Shown one piece after another: positions 46,151 to 54,205 of a stretch of 64,000 bases of DNA. Under the pieces are notes generated by a model. The model made no database searches. It saw only the letters and a list, made by a program, of their open reading frames with translations, and was not told where the DNA came from. The DNA comes from JAKALX01 sp964508715. Lineage in GTDB: Bacteria > Chloroflexota > Dehalococcoidia > Tepidiformales > Tepidiformaceae. The DNA is taken from the NCBI GenBank assembly GCA_964508715.1, contig CAZDUX010000007.1, forward strand, positions 104,043 to 168,042, in the 5' to 3' direction. Each line of letters begins with the position of its first letter. Position 1 is the stretch's first letter. The position numbers and the translations under genes are program-made.

Positions 46151-46816
46151 ATGGCTCGCGACCTCTTCATGACGGAGCTCCGCCAACTCCAGGACGAGGT
46201 CCTGGTCCTCGGCTCCATGGCCGAGAAGGCAATTCTCGATGCGCTCCAGGCCCTCCGGGATGGGGACCACGAATGGTCGCGCAAGATCATCGATGACGAC
46301 CAGCGGATCAACAAGAAACGCTTCGAGATCGAGGACCGCTGCATCTTCGTTGTCGCCTCGCAGCAGCCCATGGCCAGCGACCTTCGGGCCCTCGCGAGCA
46401 TCCTCTACATCATCACGGACCTCGAGCGCATCGCCGACCATGCGGAGGGGATCGCGCGCCTCAACCTGATGCTCAGCGATGAACCGCTGCCGCGAAAGCT
46501 GGGCTACATCCCTGCCATGGGCGACCGTGCAGTGAGCATGCTGCGCGACAGCCTGAAGGCGTACATCGAGCACGACGTCGAAGCCGCCCGCCGCATCTGT
46601 GACGCCGATGATGAGGTGGACCGGCTCCAGGACAGCGTCTACGAAGAGTCGATCAAGGCGATGATCAACGACACCGCGACGATCCAGCGAAACACGTACC
46701 TCATCTGGTGCGCGCACAACCTCGAACGCATCGCCGACCGCTGCACCAACATCTGCGAACGTGTCATCTACCTCGTGACCGGGCACATGGAAGAGATCAA
46801 CGTCTCGAAGTACTGA
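46151..46816 (+). CDS. phoU: Phosphate-uptake regulator PhoU
   Basis: The 221-residue protein is made of two three-helix repeats, each with the E/D-x-x-x-D metal pattern (LVLGSMAEKAI and ... ERIADHAEGIAR; VDRLQDSVYEESI and ... ERIADRCTNICER). PhoU links PstB to the PhoR kinase and represses Pho signalling when phosphate is ample. It is the last gene of pstC-pstA-pstB-phoU, 14 bases after pstB. An interaction with the divergently encoded kinase is expected from known systems. Confidence 0.96.
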   Translation: MARDLFMTELRQLQDEVLVLGSMAEKAILDALQALRDGDHEWSRKIIDDDQRINKKRFEIEDRCIFVVASQQPMASDLRALASILYIITDLERIADHAEGIARLNLMLSDEPLPRKLGYIPAMGDRAVSMLRDSLKAYIEHDVEAARRICDADDEVDRLQDSVYEESIKAMINDTATIQRNTYLIWCAHNLERIADRCTNICERVIYLVTGHMEEINVSKY

Positions 46817-46866
46817 CATGGCCGGCGCCCGGCTGTGAGGGCCAGTACGGGCTGGCCTGCGGAGAA

Positions 46867-46884
46867 CGCCCGCGAGCGCGGGCG
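46867..46884 (+). terminator. Hairpin after the pst-phoU operon
   Basis: CGCCCGC/GCGGGCG form a 7-bp GC stem with a GAGC loop, about 50 bases after phoU; an adjacent GGCCAG/CTGGCC repeat precedes it. No T-tract. Confidence 0.4.
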
Positions 46885-46911
46885 GCATCGACACTGGTCC
46901 CGGCCGTCGGG

Positions 46912-46917
46912 TAGTTT
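46912..46917 (+). promoter_or_regulatory. Likely leaderless promoter of the LCP gene
   Basis: TAGTTT lies 6 bases before the ATG at 46924; no Shine-Dalgarno is present. Same arrangement as other leaderless candidates here. Confidence 0.35.
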
Positions 46918-46923
46918 CATGCC

Positions 46924-48345
46924 ATGCCACCTCTGCCGGAGGCAGCCATCCTCCCCATCCGTTCGGAGCGCCTTGCCGCCCGGCTGGCACGGCGGCGGCC
47001 GGGGCGCATCCCACGCCTCCTCTTCACCCTGTCGCTCATGTTCTTCGCGAGCGCCTCGGGGTATGCGGCAATCGATCTCCTTACCCACATAACGCCTGCA
47101 CTCTTCCCCGGCAAGGTGCTCGCCGATGCGCCGGGTATCGGCGACCTCATCGAGCGGGTGCCGATCAAGGCGCCGGCAATCGAGAACACCGCCTTCGGGC
47201 AGCGCGTCAATCTCCTCATCATCGGTGTCGACCGGCGGCCCGGGCTCGAGGATGCGCCACCCGAGGTGCGCTTCGACGGCAACACCGACACGCTCATGGT
47301 GGCGAGTCTCGATCCGGTGGGTAAGAGCGTGAGCTTTCTGAGCTTCCCGCGCGACATGGTCATCGATATCTCGCGTCCTGGGCAGCAACCCTACCAGGAC
47401 CGGATCAACGCCTCGTACGATGCAGGAATCAAGGATGGCGGGTCAGTCGACACAGGTGCTCACCAACTCGAAAAGGACATGCTCGGCAACTTCGGAATCG
47501 ACATCGATTACTACGTGGTGATGGACTTCTCGGGAGTCGAAGAACTGGTGAATGCTATCGGCGGGGTCGACGTTCGCGTCCCCGATGAACTCGCCATTTA
47601 CGATTGGTGGTACAGCGACGACGACTACGCGGGCCGCTACGTTACGGTGCTGCCAGGCGAACAACACCTCGATGGCTACACAGCCGTGGCACTCGGCCGT
47701 AACCGCGACCCGAGCGACTTTGCCCGGGTGAAGCGGCAGCAGGTCGTCCTCGAGGGCGCGCTCGGCAGCATCATCAGCGGCGGCCTGCTCGACCCAACCT
47801 CCTGGCCCAAGCTCTGGGACGCTTACAGCACCACGATCCACACCGATATGGCGAAGGCCCGGATGTTCGGGATAGCCCCGCTCCTGAAGAGCGCGGTTTC
47901 GCGTTCGAAGATGTACTCGGTCGCTGACCCGGTGAACGGGAAGGAGTCGGTCTGGACCGGGTCCCTGGGTGAGGCGTCCGTCGTCTACTGGGACCCCGAA
48001 AACATCCAGTACTGGCTTGGACAGGCATTCTCGCGGGCCGCCTACGCGCAATCGACCGTGGAGATCCAGGACGGAATTGGTGAAGGGGCGGGTGCGGCAG
48101 CCTCGCTGGGGCGTTACCTCGCCTACTCTCGTGGCGTTCCCGAAGTGAACGTCGGCCCCGACCATCTGCCCCAGGCTAGGACGACGATCACCCTCTACAG
48201 CCCGGAAAAGCGTGTCCTTGCCGAGGACATCGCGAAGTGGCTCAACGTGCCCAAAGGTGAGATCGCGGTGGGCTCGAAGGGCGACGACGCGACCCTGCCC
48301 GATGTCGTCATAGTCATCGGTGCCGACTTCCGTCTCCCGGGCTAA
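46924..48345 (+). CDS. LytR-CpsA-Psr (LCP) family cell-wall ligase
   Basis: The 473-residue protein has a basic cytoplasmic N-terminus, one membrane segment (about 32-53) and an extracytoplasmic LCP domain. The domain contains NLLIIGVDRRPG, NTDTLMVASLDP, VSFLSFPRDMVIDI, the arginine-rich lipid-binding strand ALGRNRDPSDFARVKRQQ, and polar residues for polyprenyl-phosphate binding. A LytR_C-type domain ends the protein (TITLYSPEKRVLAEDIAKWL). LCP enzymes attach anionic or other polymers to peptidoglycan. This supports a monoderm-like wall with secondary polymers. Confidence 0.93.
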   Translation: MPPLPEAAILPIRSERLAARLARRRPGRIPRLLFTLSLMFFASASGYAAIDLLTHITPALFPGKVLADAPGIGDLIERVPIKAPAIENTAFGQRVNLLIIGVDRRPGLEDAPPEVRFDGNTDTLMVASLDPVGKSVSFLSFPRDMVIDISRPGQQPYQDRINASYDAGIKDGGSVDTGAHQLEKDMLGNFGIDIDYYVVMDFSGVEELVNAIGGVDVRVPDELAIYDWWYSDDDYAGRYVTVLPGEQHLDGYTAVALGRNRDPSDFARVKRQQVVLEGALGSIISGGLLDPTSWPKLWDAYSTTIHTDMAKARMFGIAPLLKSAVSRSKMYSVADPVNGKESVWTGSLGEASVVYWDPENIQYWLGQAFSRAAYAQSTVEIQDGIGEGAGAAASLGRYLAYSRGVPEVNVGPDHLPQARTTITLYSPEKRVLAEDIAKWLNVPKGEIAVGSKGDDATLPDVVIVIGADFRLPG

Positions 48346-48351
48346 CGCTGC

Positions 48352-49110
48352 TCAGTCGTCAACTGCAAGGGATGACTGCAGGAACGGCCGCAGTGCTGCT
48401 GCCAGCTCTCCCGGTGCTGCGAACGGGATCGGATGGCCCACGCCGGGGATAGTCTGGACGTGGGCCAGGGGTTGCCGCGCGAGCATCTCCCGTGCCATCG
48501 ATTCCGGCAGGACATCGCTTCGTGCGCCGCGTACGAGGAGCGTTGGACACCGCAGCGCTTCCCACAACGGCCACAGGTCGAGCCGCTCGTCGCTCCCTTC
48601 GGTGAGTTGCTCCCGGAACTTCCGGGCGATAGCCGGATCGAACCAGCTGCTCGTTTCGCAACTCGCGACCCAGCCCGCAATCGCCCGCGAGCCTGGCGTC
48701 ATGTGGGGGTCCGGGTAGGCGTCGATGACGGCCAGCCGGCTCACCCGCTCTGGTAAGGCCGCCGCCACCATCATCGCCACGGCCCCCCCCATCGAGAAGC
48801 CGGCAAGGGAGAACCTTTCCAGGCCGAGCGCCTCAACCGCCGAGACCACATCCGCGAAGTGGGCATCGCCGCTGTAGGCCTCGCCGGGGTCCCATTCGCT
48901 CTCCCCGTGGCCGCGCGCGTCGAGCGCGATCGCCGGCCAGGGCGCGAGGTGGTGCATGAGTGCTGCCCAATCGGCGCCCGAGCCGGTGATGCCGTGGAGA
49001 AGCACGAGCGGGTCACCCTCGTAGCCGTCATACCAGCGGTGCATCGAGAGAGACAGCCCGGACCCGGTGACGCGTTCGCGCACGCAGAGCGGCATGGGCC
49101 AGTAGACCAT
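48352..49110 (-). CDS. Alpha/beta hydrolase
   Basis: The 252-residue enzyme has the alpha/beta fold: oxyanion segment LVLLHGITGSGADW, nucleophile elbow LAGFSMGGA, and catalytic His in PGVGHPIPF. The elbow and cap region resemble lactonases and meta-cleavage hydrolases; substrate unknown. Possible starts are the ATGs at 49110 and 49095. The first is chosen because a CATACT hexamer ends 7 bases upstream, though a G-rich run there could also act as a weak ribosome site. It is divergent from groEL. Confidence 0.82.
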   Translation of the reverse strand: MVYWPMPLCVRERVTGSGLSLSMHRWYDGYEGDPLVLLHGITGSGADWAALMHHLAPWPAIALDARGHGESEWDPGEAYSGDAHFADVVSAVEALGLERFSLAGFSMGGAVAMMVAAALPERVSRLAVIDAYPDPHMTPGSRAIAGWVASCETSSWFDPAIARKFREQLTEGSDERLDLWPLWEALRCPTLLVRGARSDVLPESMAREMLARQPLAHVQTIPGVGHPIPFAAPGELAAALRPFLQSSLAVDD

Positions 49111-49117
49111 ACCCCCA

Positions 49118-49123
49118 AGTATG
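49118..49123 (-). promoter_or_regulatory. Possible leaderless promoter of the alpha/beta hydrolase
   Basis: CATACT on the minus strand, a one-base variant of TATACT, ends 7 bases before the ATG at 49110. Confidence 0.3.
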
Positions 49124-49179
49124 CCATCAGCAGGGTGATGGGCCTGCTTGCACGGCACGAGAGGGGGCGCGAAGATCGA

Positions 49180-49206
49180 TTAGCACTCATTGACAGGGAG
49201 TGCTAA
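49180..49206 (+). promoter_or_regulatory. CIRCE operator (HrcA-binding site) of groEL
   Basis: The inverted repeat TTAGCACTC - 9 bases - GAGTGCTAA matches the CIRCE consensus perfectly in both arms. HrcA repressor should bind here and release on heat stress. The right arm overlaps an extended -10 (TGC-TAATAT, 49201-49209), so bound HrcA would block the promoter directly. Confidence 0.97.
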
Positions 49207-49253
49207 TATCCTCCCTGCAAGCCTTAAACACCCTCTCTGGAGTATGCCCCTCA

Positions 49254-50864
49254 ATGGCCAAGCAGTTGCTCTTCGAAGAAGAGGCACGCCACTCGCTGAA
49301 GCGTGGTATCGACGCCCTCGCCGACGCAGTCAAGATCACGCTCGGGCCCAAGGGCCGCAACGTTGTTCTCGACAAGAAGTTCGGCGCCCCCACCATCACC
49401 AATGACGGCGTCACCATCGCCAAGGACATCGAGCTCGAGGATTCGTTCGAGAACATCGGCGCCCAGCTCGCCAAGGAGATTGCCTCCAAGACCAATGACA
49501 TCGCTGGTGACGGGACCACGACGGCTACCGTGCTCGGCCAGGCGATCGTGCAGGAAGGTCTCAAGAACGTTGCCGCCGGCGCCAACCCGATGGGCCTGAA
49601 GCGCGGCCTCGAAGCCGGGGCCGCCGCACTCGTCGAGACCATCAAGAAGAACAGCATCAAGGTCACCGAGCGCAACCAGATGGCGCAGGTCGCCACCATC
49701 TCCGCGAACAACGACCCGTCGGTGGGTAACCTCATCGGCGAGTGCATGGAGAAGGTTGGCAAGGACGGCGTCATTACCGTCGAGGAGTCCAAGGGTATCC
49801 AGACGGAAGTCGAGTACGTCGACGGTATGGCCTTCGACCGCGGCTACATCAGCCCCTACTTCGTCACGAACCCCGACCGCATGGAGACCGTGATTGAGGA
49901 GCCGTACATCCTCATCACCGACAAGAAGCTCTCGAGTGTGCAGGAGCTCCTGCCCGTCCTCGAGAAGCTGCTCCAGGCGACGAAGAACGTGGTCCTCATC
50001 TGCGGCGATTGCGAAGGGGAGGCCCTCGCCACCCTCGCCGTCAACAAGCTGCGCGGGACGATCAATGTCCTCGCCGTGAAGGCCCCGGGCTTCGGCGACC
50101 GCCAGAAGGACAACCTTGGCGACATCGCTGTCCTCACCGGTGGCACGGTTATCTCCGAGGAGATCGGCCGTACTCTCGAAAGCGTCGACCTCTCGGACCT
50201 CGGCCGCGCCCGCCGCGTCGTCTCGACCAAGGAAGAGACGACCATCATCGAAGGGAAGGGCCGCAAGAAGGAAGTCGATGCCCGCATCGCCCAGGTGCGC
50301 GCCATCCTCGATGAATCGAAGAGCGACTGGGACCGGGAGAAGGCCCAGGAGCGCCTCGGCAAGCTCGCCGGTTCTGTCGCGGTCATCAAGGTGGGCGCGG
50401 CTACCGAGGTAGAGCTCAAGGAGAAGAAGCACCGCGTCGAGGACGCCCTCAGCGCAACCCGCGCAGCCGTCGAGGAAGGCATTGTCCCCGGTGGCGGTGT
50501 GGCCCTCATCAACGCGCTGCCGGCACTCGAGAAGGTGAAGCTCGATGGCGACGAGGCGACGGGTGTCCGCATCCTCCGCCGCGCCCTCGAAGAGCCGCTG
50601 CGGCGCATCGCCATCAACGCCGGCAAGGATGGCTCGGTCATCGTCGAAGAGGTGAAGAAGCTCGGCAAGGGCCAGGGCTACGACGCTCAGAAGGACGAGT
50701 TCGGCGACATGGTTGGCAAGGGCATCATCGACCCGGCCAAGGTCACCCGCTCGGCGATCGAGAACGCCGTTTCCATCGCCGCGATGGTGCTGACGACCAA
50801 CTGCCTCGTAACCGATCGGCCCGAACCGGCAACTCCCATGCCTTCGGCGCCGCCGATGTACTAG
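49254..50864 (+). CDS. groL: Chaperonin GroEL (Hsp60)
   Basis: The 536-residue 60-kDa chaperonin has ATP-binding segments LGPKGRNVVLDKKFG, NDGVTIAKDIELED and GDGTTTATVLGQAI, apical ISPYFVTNP and equatorial GGGVALI. It folds proteins in a double ring with GroES. Normal GroEL ends with a Gly-Gly-Met repeat; here the tail is PEPATPMPSAPPMY, without any GGM. No groES lies upstream or downstream, so GroES must be encoded elsewhere. GGAG is 11 bases before the ATG. Transcription is under CIRCE/HrcA and ends at a strong hairpin. Confidence 0.97.
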   Translation: MAKQLLFEEEARHSLKRGIDALADAVKITLGPKGRNVVLDKKFGAPTITNDGVTIAKDIELEDSFENIGAQLAKEIASKTNDIAGDGTTTATVLGQAIVQEGLKNVAAGANPMGLKRGLEAGAAALVETIKKNSIKVTERNQMAQVATISANNDPSVGNLIGECMEKVGKDGVITVEESKGIQTEVEYVDGMAFDRGYISPYFVTNPDRMETVIEEPYILITDKKLSSVQELLPVLEKLLQATKNVVLICGDCEGEALATLAVNKLRGTINVLAVKAPGFGDRQKDNLGDIAVLTGGTVISEEIGRTLESVDLSDLGRARRVVSTKEETTIIEGKGRKKEVDARIAQVRAILDESKSDWDREKAQERLGKLAGSVAVIKVGAATEVELKEKKHRVEDALSATRAAVEEGIVPGGGVALINALPALEKVKLDGDEATGVRILRRALEEPLRRIAINAGKDGSVIVEEVKKLGKGQGYDAQKDEFGDMVGKGIIDPAKVTRSAIENAVSIAAMVLTTNCLVTDRPEPATPMPSAPPMY

Positions 50865-50936
50865 GCTTCTCGCCCCGCCTCGTTCCCGGGCTGCGCAAAT
50901 GCGGAGTCCGGGCCGAAGATGTAGGTGAATACTCTG

Positions 50937-50966
50937 CAGGGGGTGCGGCACGGGCCGCACCCCCTG
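50937..50966 (+). terminator. Strong hairpin terminator after groEL
   Basis: A perfect 13-bp stem, CAGGGGGTGCGGC and its complement, has a 4-base ACGG loop. It begins about 70 bases after the groEL stop. No T-tract. Confidence 0.75.
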
Positions 50967-51032
50967 TGGCATCCCATCGGAGAGTGCCGGGCGGGCCCCG
51001 GTACTGAGGAGTACCTTCCGGAGTTCTGCAAA

Positions 51033-51494
51033 ATGCGTACCGAAAACGGCATCAAGGTCGACCATGACGCACTCGCCGAACTGCTGCGCCGTGCCGATGT
51101 CGTCACCATCGGCTTCACCCTCTTCCCCCAACGGCTCCTTGCCGATCTACGGACCAATCCTACCGATGGCCAGTTCGTGACGATCGTGGAGCCCGTTCGT
51201 TCCGTCCAGGAGCGGTACCTCTGGCTCGGCCGTCATCGTGGGAGCTTTGGCGCACCCGGCGCGTTTTCCTTCTTTGTCTGGCCGCTCACCGTTCGCAGTC
51301 TTACCGACGGTGACGCGCTCGCTCCGCTCTATGCACGCCTCGAAGGAACTGCCCGCCAGCAGGCGGACGATGCCCTTCGTGACCTCGTTGCGATGGAGGA
51401 GGCGGCGATGCGCCAGGCTGTCACCGGTGACCCTCACTGGCACACCCTCTGGAGCCGGGATACCACGGAAAACCCGGGGCCTGCCGAGCCATGA
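51033..51494 (+). CDS. Conserved-looking protein of unknown function
   Basis: The 153-residue soluble protein is mixed alpha/beta (ADVVTIGFTLFPQRLLADLR, QFVTIVEPVRSVQERYLWL, GAFSFFVWPL) and ends in a helical part with EEAAMRQAVTG. No family was recognised. The ATG has GGAG 8 bases upstream. It overlaps the next gene by four bases (ATGA), implying the two proteins are made together. It follows groEL but is separated from it by a strong hairpin. Confidence 0.7.
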   Translation: MRTENGIKVDHDALAELLRRADVVTIGFTLFPQRLLADLRTNPTDGQFVTIVEPVRSVQERYLWLGRHRGSFGAPGAFSFFVWPLTVRSLTDGDALAPLYARLEGTARQQADDALRDLVAMEEAAMRQAVTGDPHWHTLWSRDTTENPGPAEP

Positions 51495-51814
51495 ACGTCG
51501 TCATCCCGGAGCGCCGGCGCATTACGATTAGCGGCAAAGTCCAGGGGGTTGCCTTTCTTCTCTGGGCACGAAACGTCGCCAACTCCCTCGACCTCTCGGG
51601 GAGCGTCCGCCCGCTCGAGGATGGACGCTGCGAAGTCGTGGTGCAGGGTGACAGGCGCCTCGTCAAGCAGTTCGTGGTCGCCTGCAAGCGGGGCCCGGCT
51701 GAAGCACGGATCGAAGGGGTCGAGCAATCGGTCGAGCCAGTCAATCCCCGGGAGACCACTTTCGTGGTCTATCGCACACCGTGGCGCCGTATCGCGGACG
51801 CCGCGAGCCAGTAA
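51491..51814 (+). CDS. Acylphosphatase-fold protein lacking the catalytic Arg and Asn
   Basis: The 107-residue protein aligns with acylphosphatase over ITISGKVQGVAFLLWARNVA and SVRPLEDGRCEVVVQGD. The catalytic arginine of GVGFR is leucine here (GVAFL), and the catalytic asparagine of V-R-N is proline (VRP). True acylphosphatases hydrolyse acyl phosphates with those two residues, so this protein should be inactive as such; a binding or regulatory role is possible. It is translationally coupled to the preceding unknown protein, suggesting a shared function. Confidence 0.8.
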   Translation: MNVVIPERRRITISGKVQGVAFLLWARNVANSLDLSGSVRPLEDGRCEVVVQGDRRLVKQFVVACKRGPAEARIEGVEQSVEPVNPRETTFVVYRTPWRRIADAASQ

Positions 51815-51829
51815 CGGCCCGAGCACTGG

Positions 51830-52588
51830 TTAGTACGGGCGGATCTCCTTGAAGTAGTCGCGTCCTCCACGAACCGTTACCCGCATGATTGAACCGGCCC
51901 GGGAGTCATCTTCGATCATCTCGACCACGCCCGCTGCCACATCCTCCGGCTGAAGAACGCCTCCCACCAGGGCCCCCATCTCCTTGATCCGCGCATCGCC
52001 ATCTTCACCCCGGCGCACGAGCGGCGTGTCGGTGAACGAAGGGCAGATGGCGTTGACGCGAATCTGGTGCTGCTCTGCCAGGTAGCTCAAGGAGCGGGTG
52101 AAGTTGACGACGCCGGCCTTCGTTGCCGCGTAGACGGGGGAGTTTGGCATGGGGAGCAGTCCGCCCATCGATGCCGTGTTGATGATCACCCCGCCCGGGC
52201 CGCGGCGCATCTCGCGCACGGCGATGCGGGTTGCGTCGATTACCGCCGTCAGGTTGATGTCGACCATCCGTGTCCAGGAGCCACTGGTATCTTCGAAGAG
52301 GTCATCGCCGGCGATTCCAGCGTTGTTGTGTGCGATATCGAAGCTCCCGAAGTGATCGAAGCAGCAGGCGAAGGCGCCCGCCAGGTCTTCTGTCCGGGTT
52401 ACGTCGCAGTGCCGGAACACGGCGATACCGCCGGCGGCGCCGATCTCGTCGACGACTTTCCGGCCGTTCTGCTCATCGAGATCGGCGATGACCACTTTCG
52501 CGCCGCGCTTGGCCAGTTCGAGCGCCGTTGCCCGCCCGATGCCCGATGCGGCGCCACTGATCACCGCTGCCTTACCCGTGATTTCCAT
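51830..52588 (-). CDS. Short-chain dehydrogenase/reductase (SDR)
   Basis: The 252-residue classical SDR has cofactor motif SGAASGIGRA near residue 11, acidic D after strand 2 (VVIADLDEQNG, favouring NAD over NADP), HNNAGIAG, catalytic Ser in NTASMGGL and the Y-x-x-x-K in VYAATKAGV. It oxidises or reduces an alcohol/ketone; substrate unknown. The start is at MEITGKAAVISGA with GGGAG upstream. It is convergent with the acylphosphatase-like gene. Confidence 0.92.
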   Translation of the reverse strand: MEITGKAAVISGAASGIGRATALELAKRGAKVVIADLDEQNGRKVVDEIGAAGGIAVFRHCDVTRTEDLAGAFACCFDHFGSFDIAHNNAGIAGDDLFEDTSGSWTRMVDINLTAVIDATRIAVREMRRGPGGVIINTASMGGLLPMPNSPVYAATKAGVVNFTRSLSYLAEQHQIRVNAICPSFTDTPLVRRGEDGDARIKEMGALVGGVLQPEDVAAGVVEMIEDDSRAGSIMRVTVRGGRDYFKEIRPY

Positions 52589-52822
52589 ACGACTCCCTCC
52601 ATTGATGAACGGGCCATGACGGCCCCGTGCCTGCGATCCTGTACCTCCGCCCGGCGGCCCTACGATACTACCCGATGAGCCAGCGCACGCCACGGCCGTT
52701 CCGGCGATGGGCCGGCTGCCCGCGTGGCGGCAGCCATTTCGATTCGACACCAACCGGGGGGCGAGCCCACAATCGCTCTGAGCCGCGCAGCCCAACCCGC
52801 AATCGGCATTCGGAGATTGAAG

Positions 52823-53377
52823 TTGCCCATCTTTGCCGTTGGCGACAAAGCACCGCGCATTCACCCCACCGCCTTCATCGCCCCGACAGCGACAGTCGTC
52901 GGGGATGTCACGATCCATGAGGGCGCTTCTGTCTGGTACGGCGCTGTCGTCCGTGGTGATACCTCTTACGTCGAAATCCATCGCGGCGCGAATGTCCAGG
53001 ATGGGGCTGCGGTTCACGGGCGTGCGGATCTGCCATCGATCATCGAGGCCGAGGCTTCCATCGCGCATGGCTGCGTGATCCATGGTGCGCGGATCGGCGA
53101 ACGGGCCCTCATCGGCAACGGCGCCCTCGTGCTGGATGGCGCGGTCATTGGCGCCGGAACGCTCATCGCGGCCGGGTCCGTGGTCCTCCCGGAGACGGTC
53201 ATTCCCCCGGGGGTGCTCGCTGCCGGCACGCCGGCCGTGGTGAAGCGAGCGATCGCGGGCACACCATCGGAGGAGTGGATCACGGGCAACCCCGGGCGCT
53301 ACGCAAGACTCGCTCGCGACCATGCGGCCGGCCTCCGCGAACTCAACCGTGACGAGATCGCTTCACCGGACGCATGA
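52823..53377 (+). CDS. Gamma-class carbonic anhydrase-like hexapeptide-repeat protein
   Basis: The 184-residue left-handed beta-helix protein of the gamma-carbonic anhydrase/YrdA group has AFIAPTATVVGDVTIHEGASVWYGAVVRGD, then the NVQDGAAVHGR segment and SIAHGCVIHGARIG, which supply the three zinc histidines (about H79, H96 and H101). It may hydrate CO2 or have another metal role; activity varies in this family. A TTG start is chosen because CGGAG lies 7 bases upstream and the N-terminus (M)PIFAVGDKAPRIHP is typical. It overlaps the next gene by four bases. Confidence 0.88.
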   Translation: MPIFAVGDKAPRIHPTAFIAPTATVVGDVTIHEGASVWYGAVVRGDTSYVEIHRGANVQDGAAVHGRADLPSIIEAEASIAHGCVIHGARIGERALIGNGALVLDGAVIGAGTLIAAGSVVLPETVIPPGVLAAGTPAVVKRAIAGTPSEEWITGNPGRYARLARDHAAGLRELNRDEIASPDA

Positions 53378-54006
53378 GTATCCGCGTCCCGCTCAGGTGG
53401 TGGCCGGGCGAGCCGATCGTCGTTCGCCTGCGCCTTGTCCTGAGCATCCTGCCTGCATGGCTCTTCCTGCTCGTCAGCCGCTTCGCACCGGCCTGGGCGT
53501 CGATCAGTGCCGGGTTCGGGGCCACGGTTGTCGTTTACTTCGTTTCGGGCCACAGCCGTCTCGTCGGTGCTATTGCCACGTTCGGCTTTGGTATCGCTGC
53601 GATCCACGCCGTTTTTGGCATTATCTTCAACGATGAGAAGTCGTACCTTGCGGCGGGCTGGGTGACCGACCTCCTGTTCGTGCCCGTGTACACCGTTAGC
53701 GTCGTGGTCCGCAGGCCGCTCGTGGGTGGTATCGCCCGCGAGATGGTGCCAACGGTCGCTGGCCGTCTCCCACTCGATGCCACGATCTATCGCCTCCTCT
53801 CGGTCTTCTGGGCGATCTTCTACGTCTTCCACGGGGCGGTTCAAGCGGCGCTCTGGCACAGTCTCTCCGTCGCGGAGTTCGTCGTCTGGAGCCGCATCGT
53901 CCTCTGGCCGCCCACCACGCTTGCACTCCTCGCCAGCGCCTGGCTCATCTGGCGGTCGGCGAGAGCGGCCGTTCGCGAGCCCGCCAGCAAGACGGTCTTC
54001 GGTTAG
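53374..54006 (+). CDS. Polytopic membrane protein, DUF3159-like
   Basis: The 210-residue protein has about six membrane helices (LVLSILPAWLFLLVS, GFGATVVVYFVSG, IATFGFGIAAIHAVFGI, WVTDLLFVPVYTVSVVV and others). The layout is like DUF3159 proteins of actinobacteria: helix pairs with a conserved G-R-P-L-V-G-like segment (VRRPLVGGIARE) in the middle. That family assignment is from memory of the pattern and moderate. ATGA overlap with the carbonic anhydrase-like gene indicates co-translation. Confidence 0.65.
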   Translation: MSIRVPLRWWPGEPIVVRLRLVLSILPAWLFLLVSRFAPAWASISAGFGATVVVYFVSGHSRLVGAIATFGFGIAAIHAVFGIIFNDEKSYLAAGWVTDLLFVPVYTVSVVVRRPLVGGIAREMVPTVAGRLPLDATIYRLLSVFWAIFYVFHGAVQAALWHSLSVAEFVVWSRIVLWPPTTLALLASAWLIWRSARAAVREPASKTVFG

Positions 54007-54149
54007 CCGCTGAAACCCTCGAGGCCGAACCGGGTGCCGAGTTGGCCCGCAACAGCTTCAAGAATCCCCGGCGGATATGCGTAGCCGCGTCTCCAATCGC
54101 CGTCGGCATCCACGGTCACATCGCTCACACTCCCGCCCTGCTCGCGCAC
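54003..54149 (-). CDS. Possible small protein (48 residues)
   Basis: A short frame reads DVTVDADGDWRRGYAYPPGI ... FGLEGFSG with codon use like its neighbours. It opens at a GTG; the frame continues upstream another 13 codons, with a CLSC pair, to a TGA, and no ribosome site is clear. It overlaps the end of the membrane protein gene by 4 bases on the other strand. It could be a remnant of a larger gene. Confidence 0.3.
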   Translation of the reverse strand: MREQGGSVSDVTVDADGDWRRGYAYPPGILEAVAGQLGTRFGLEGFSG

Positions 54150-54205
54150 ACAGGAAAGGCAGGAATCCAGAGCCTGGCTAATTGGTCAACAGCAATCGCC
54201 CGCCT

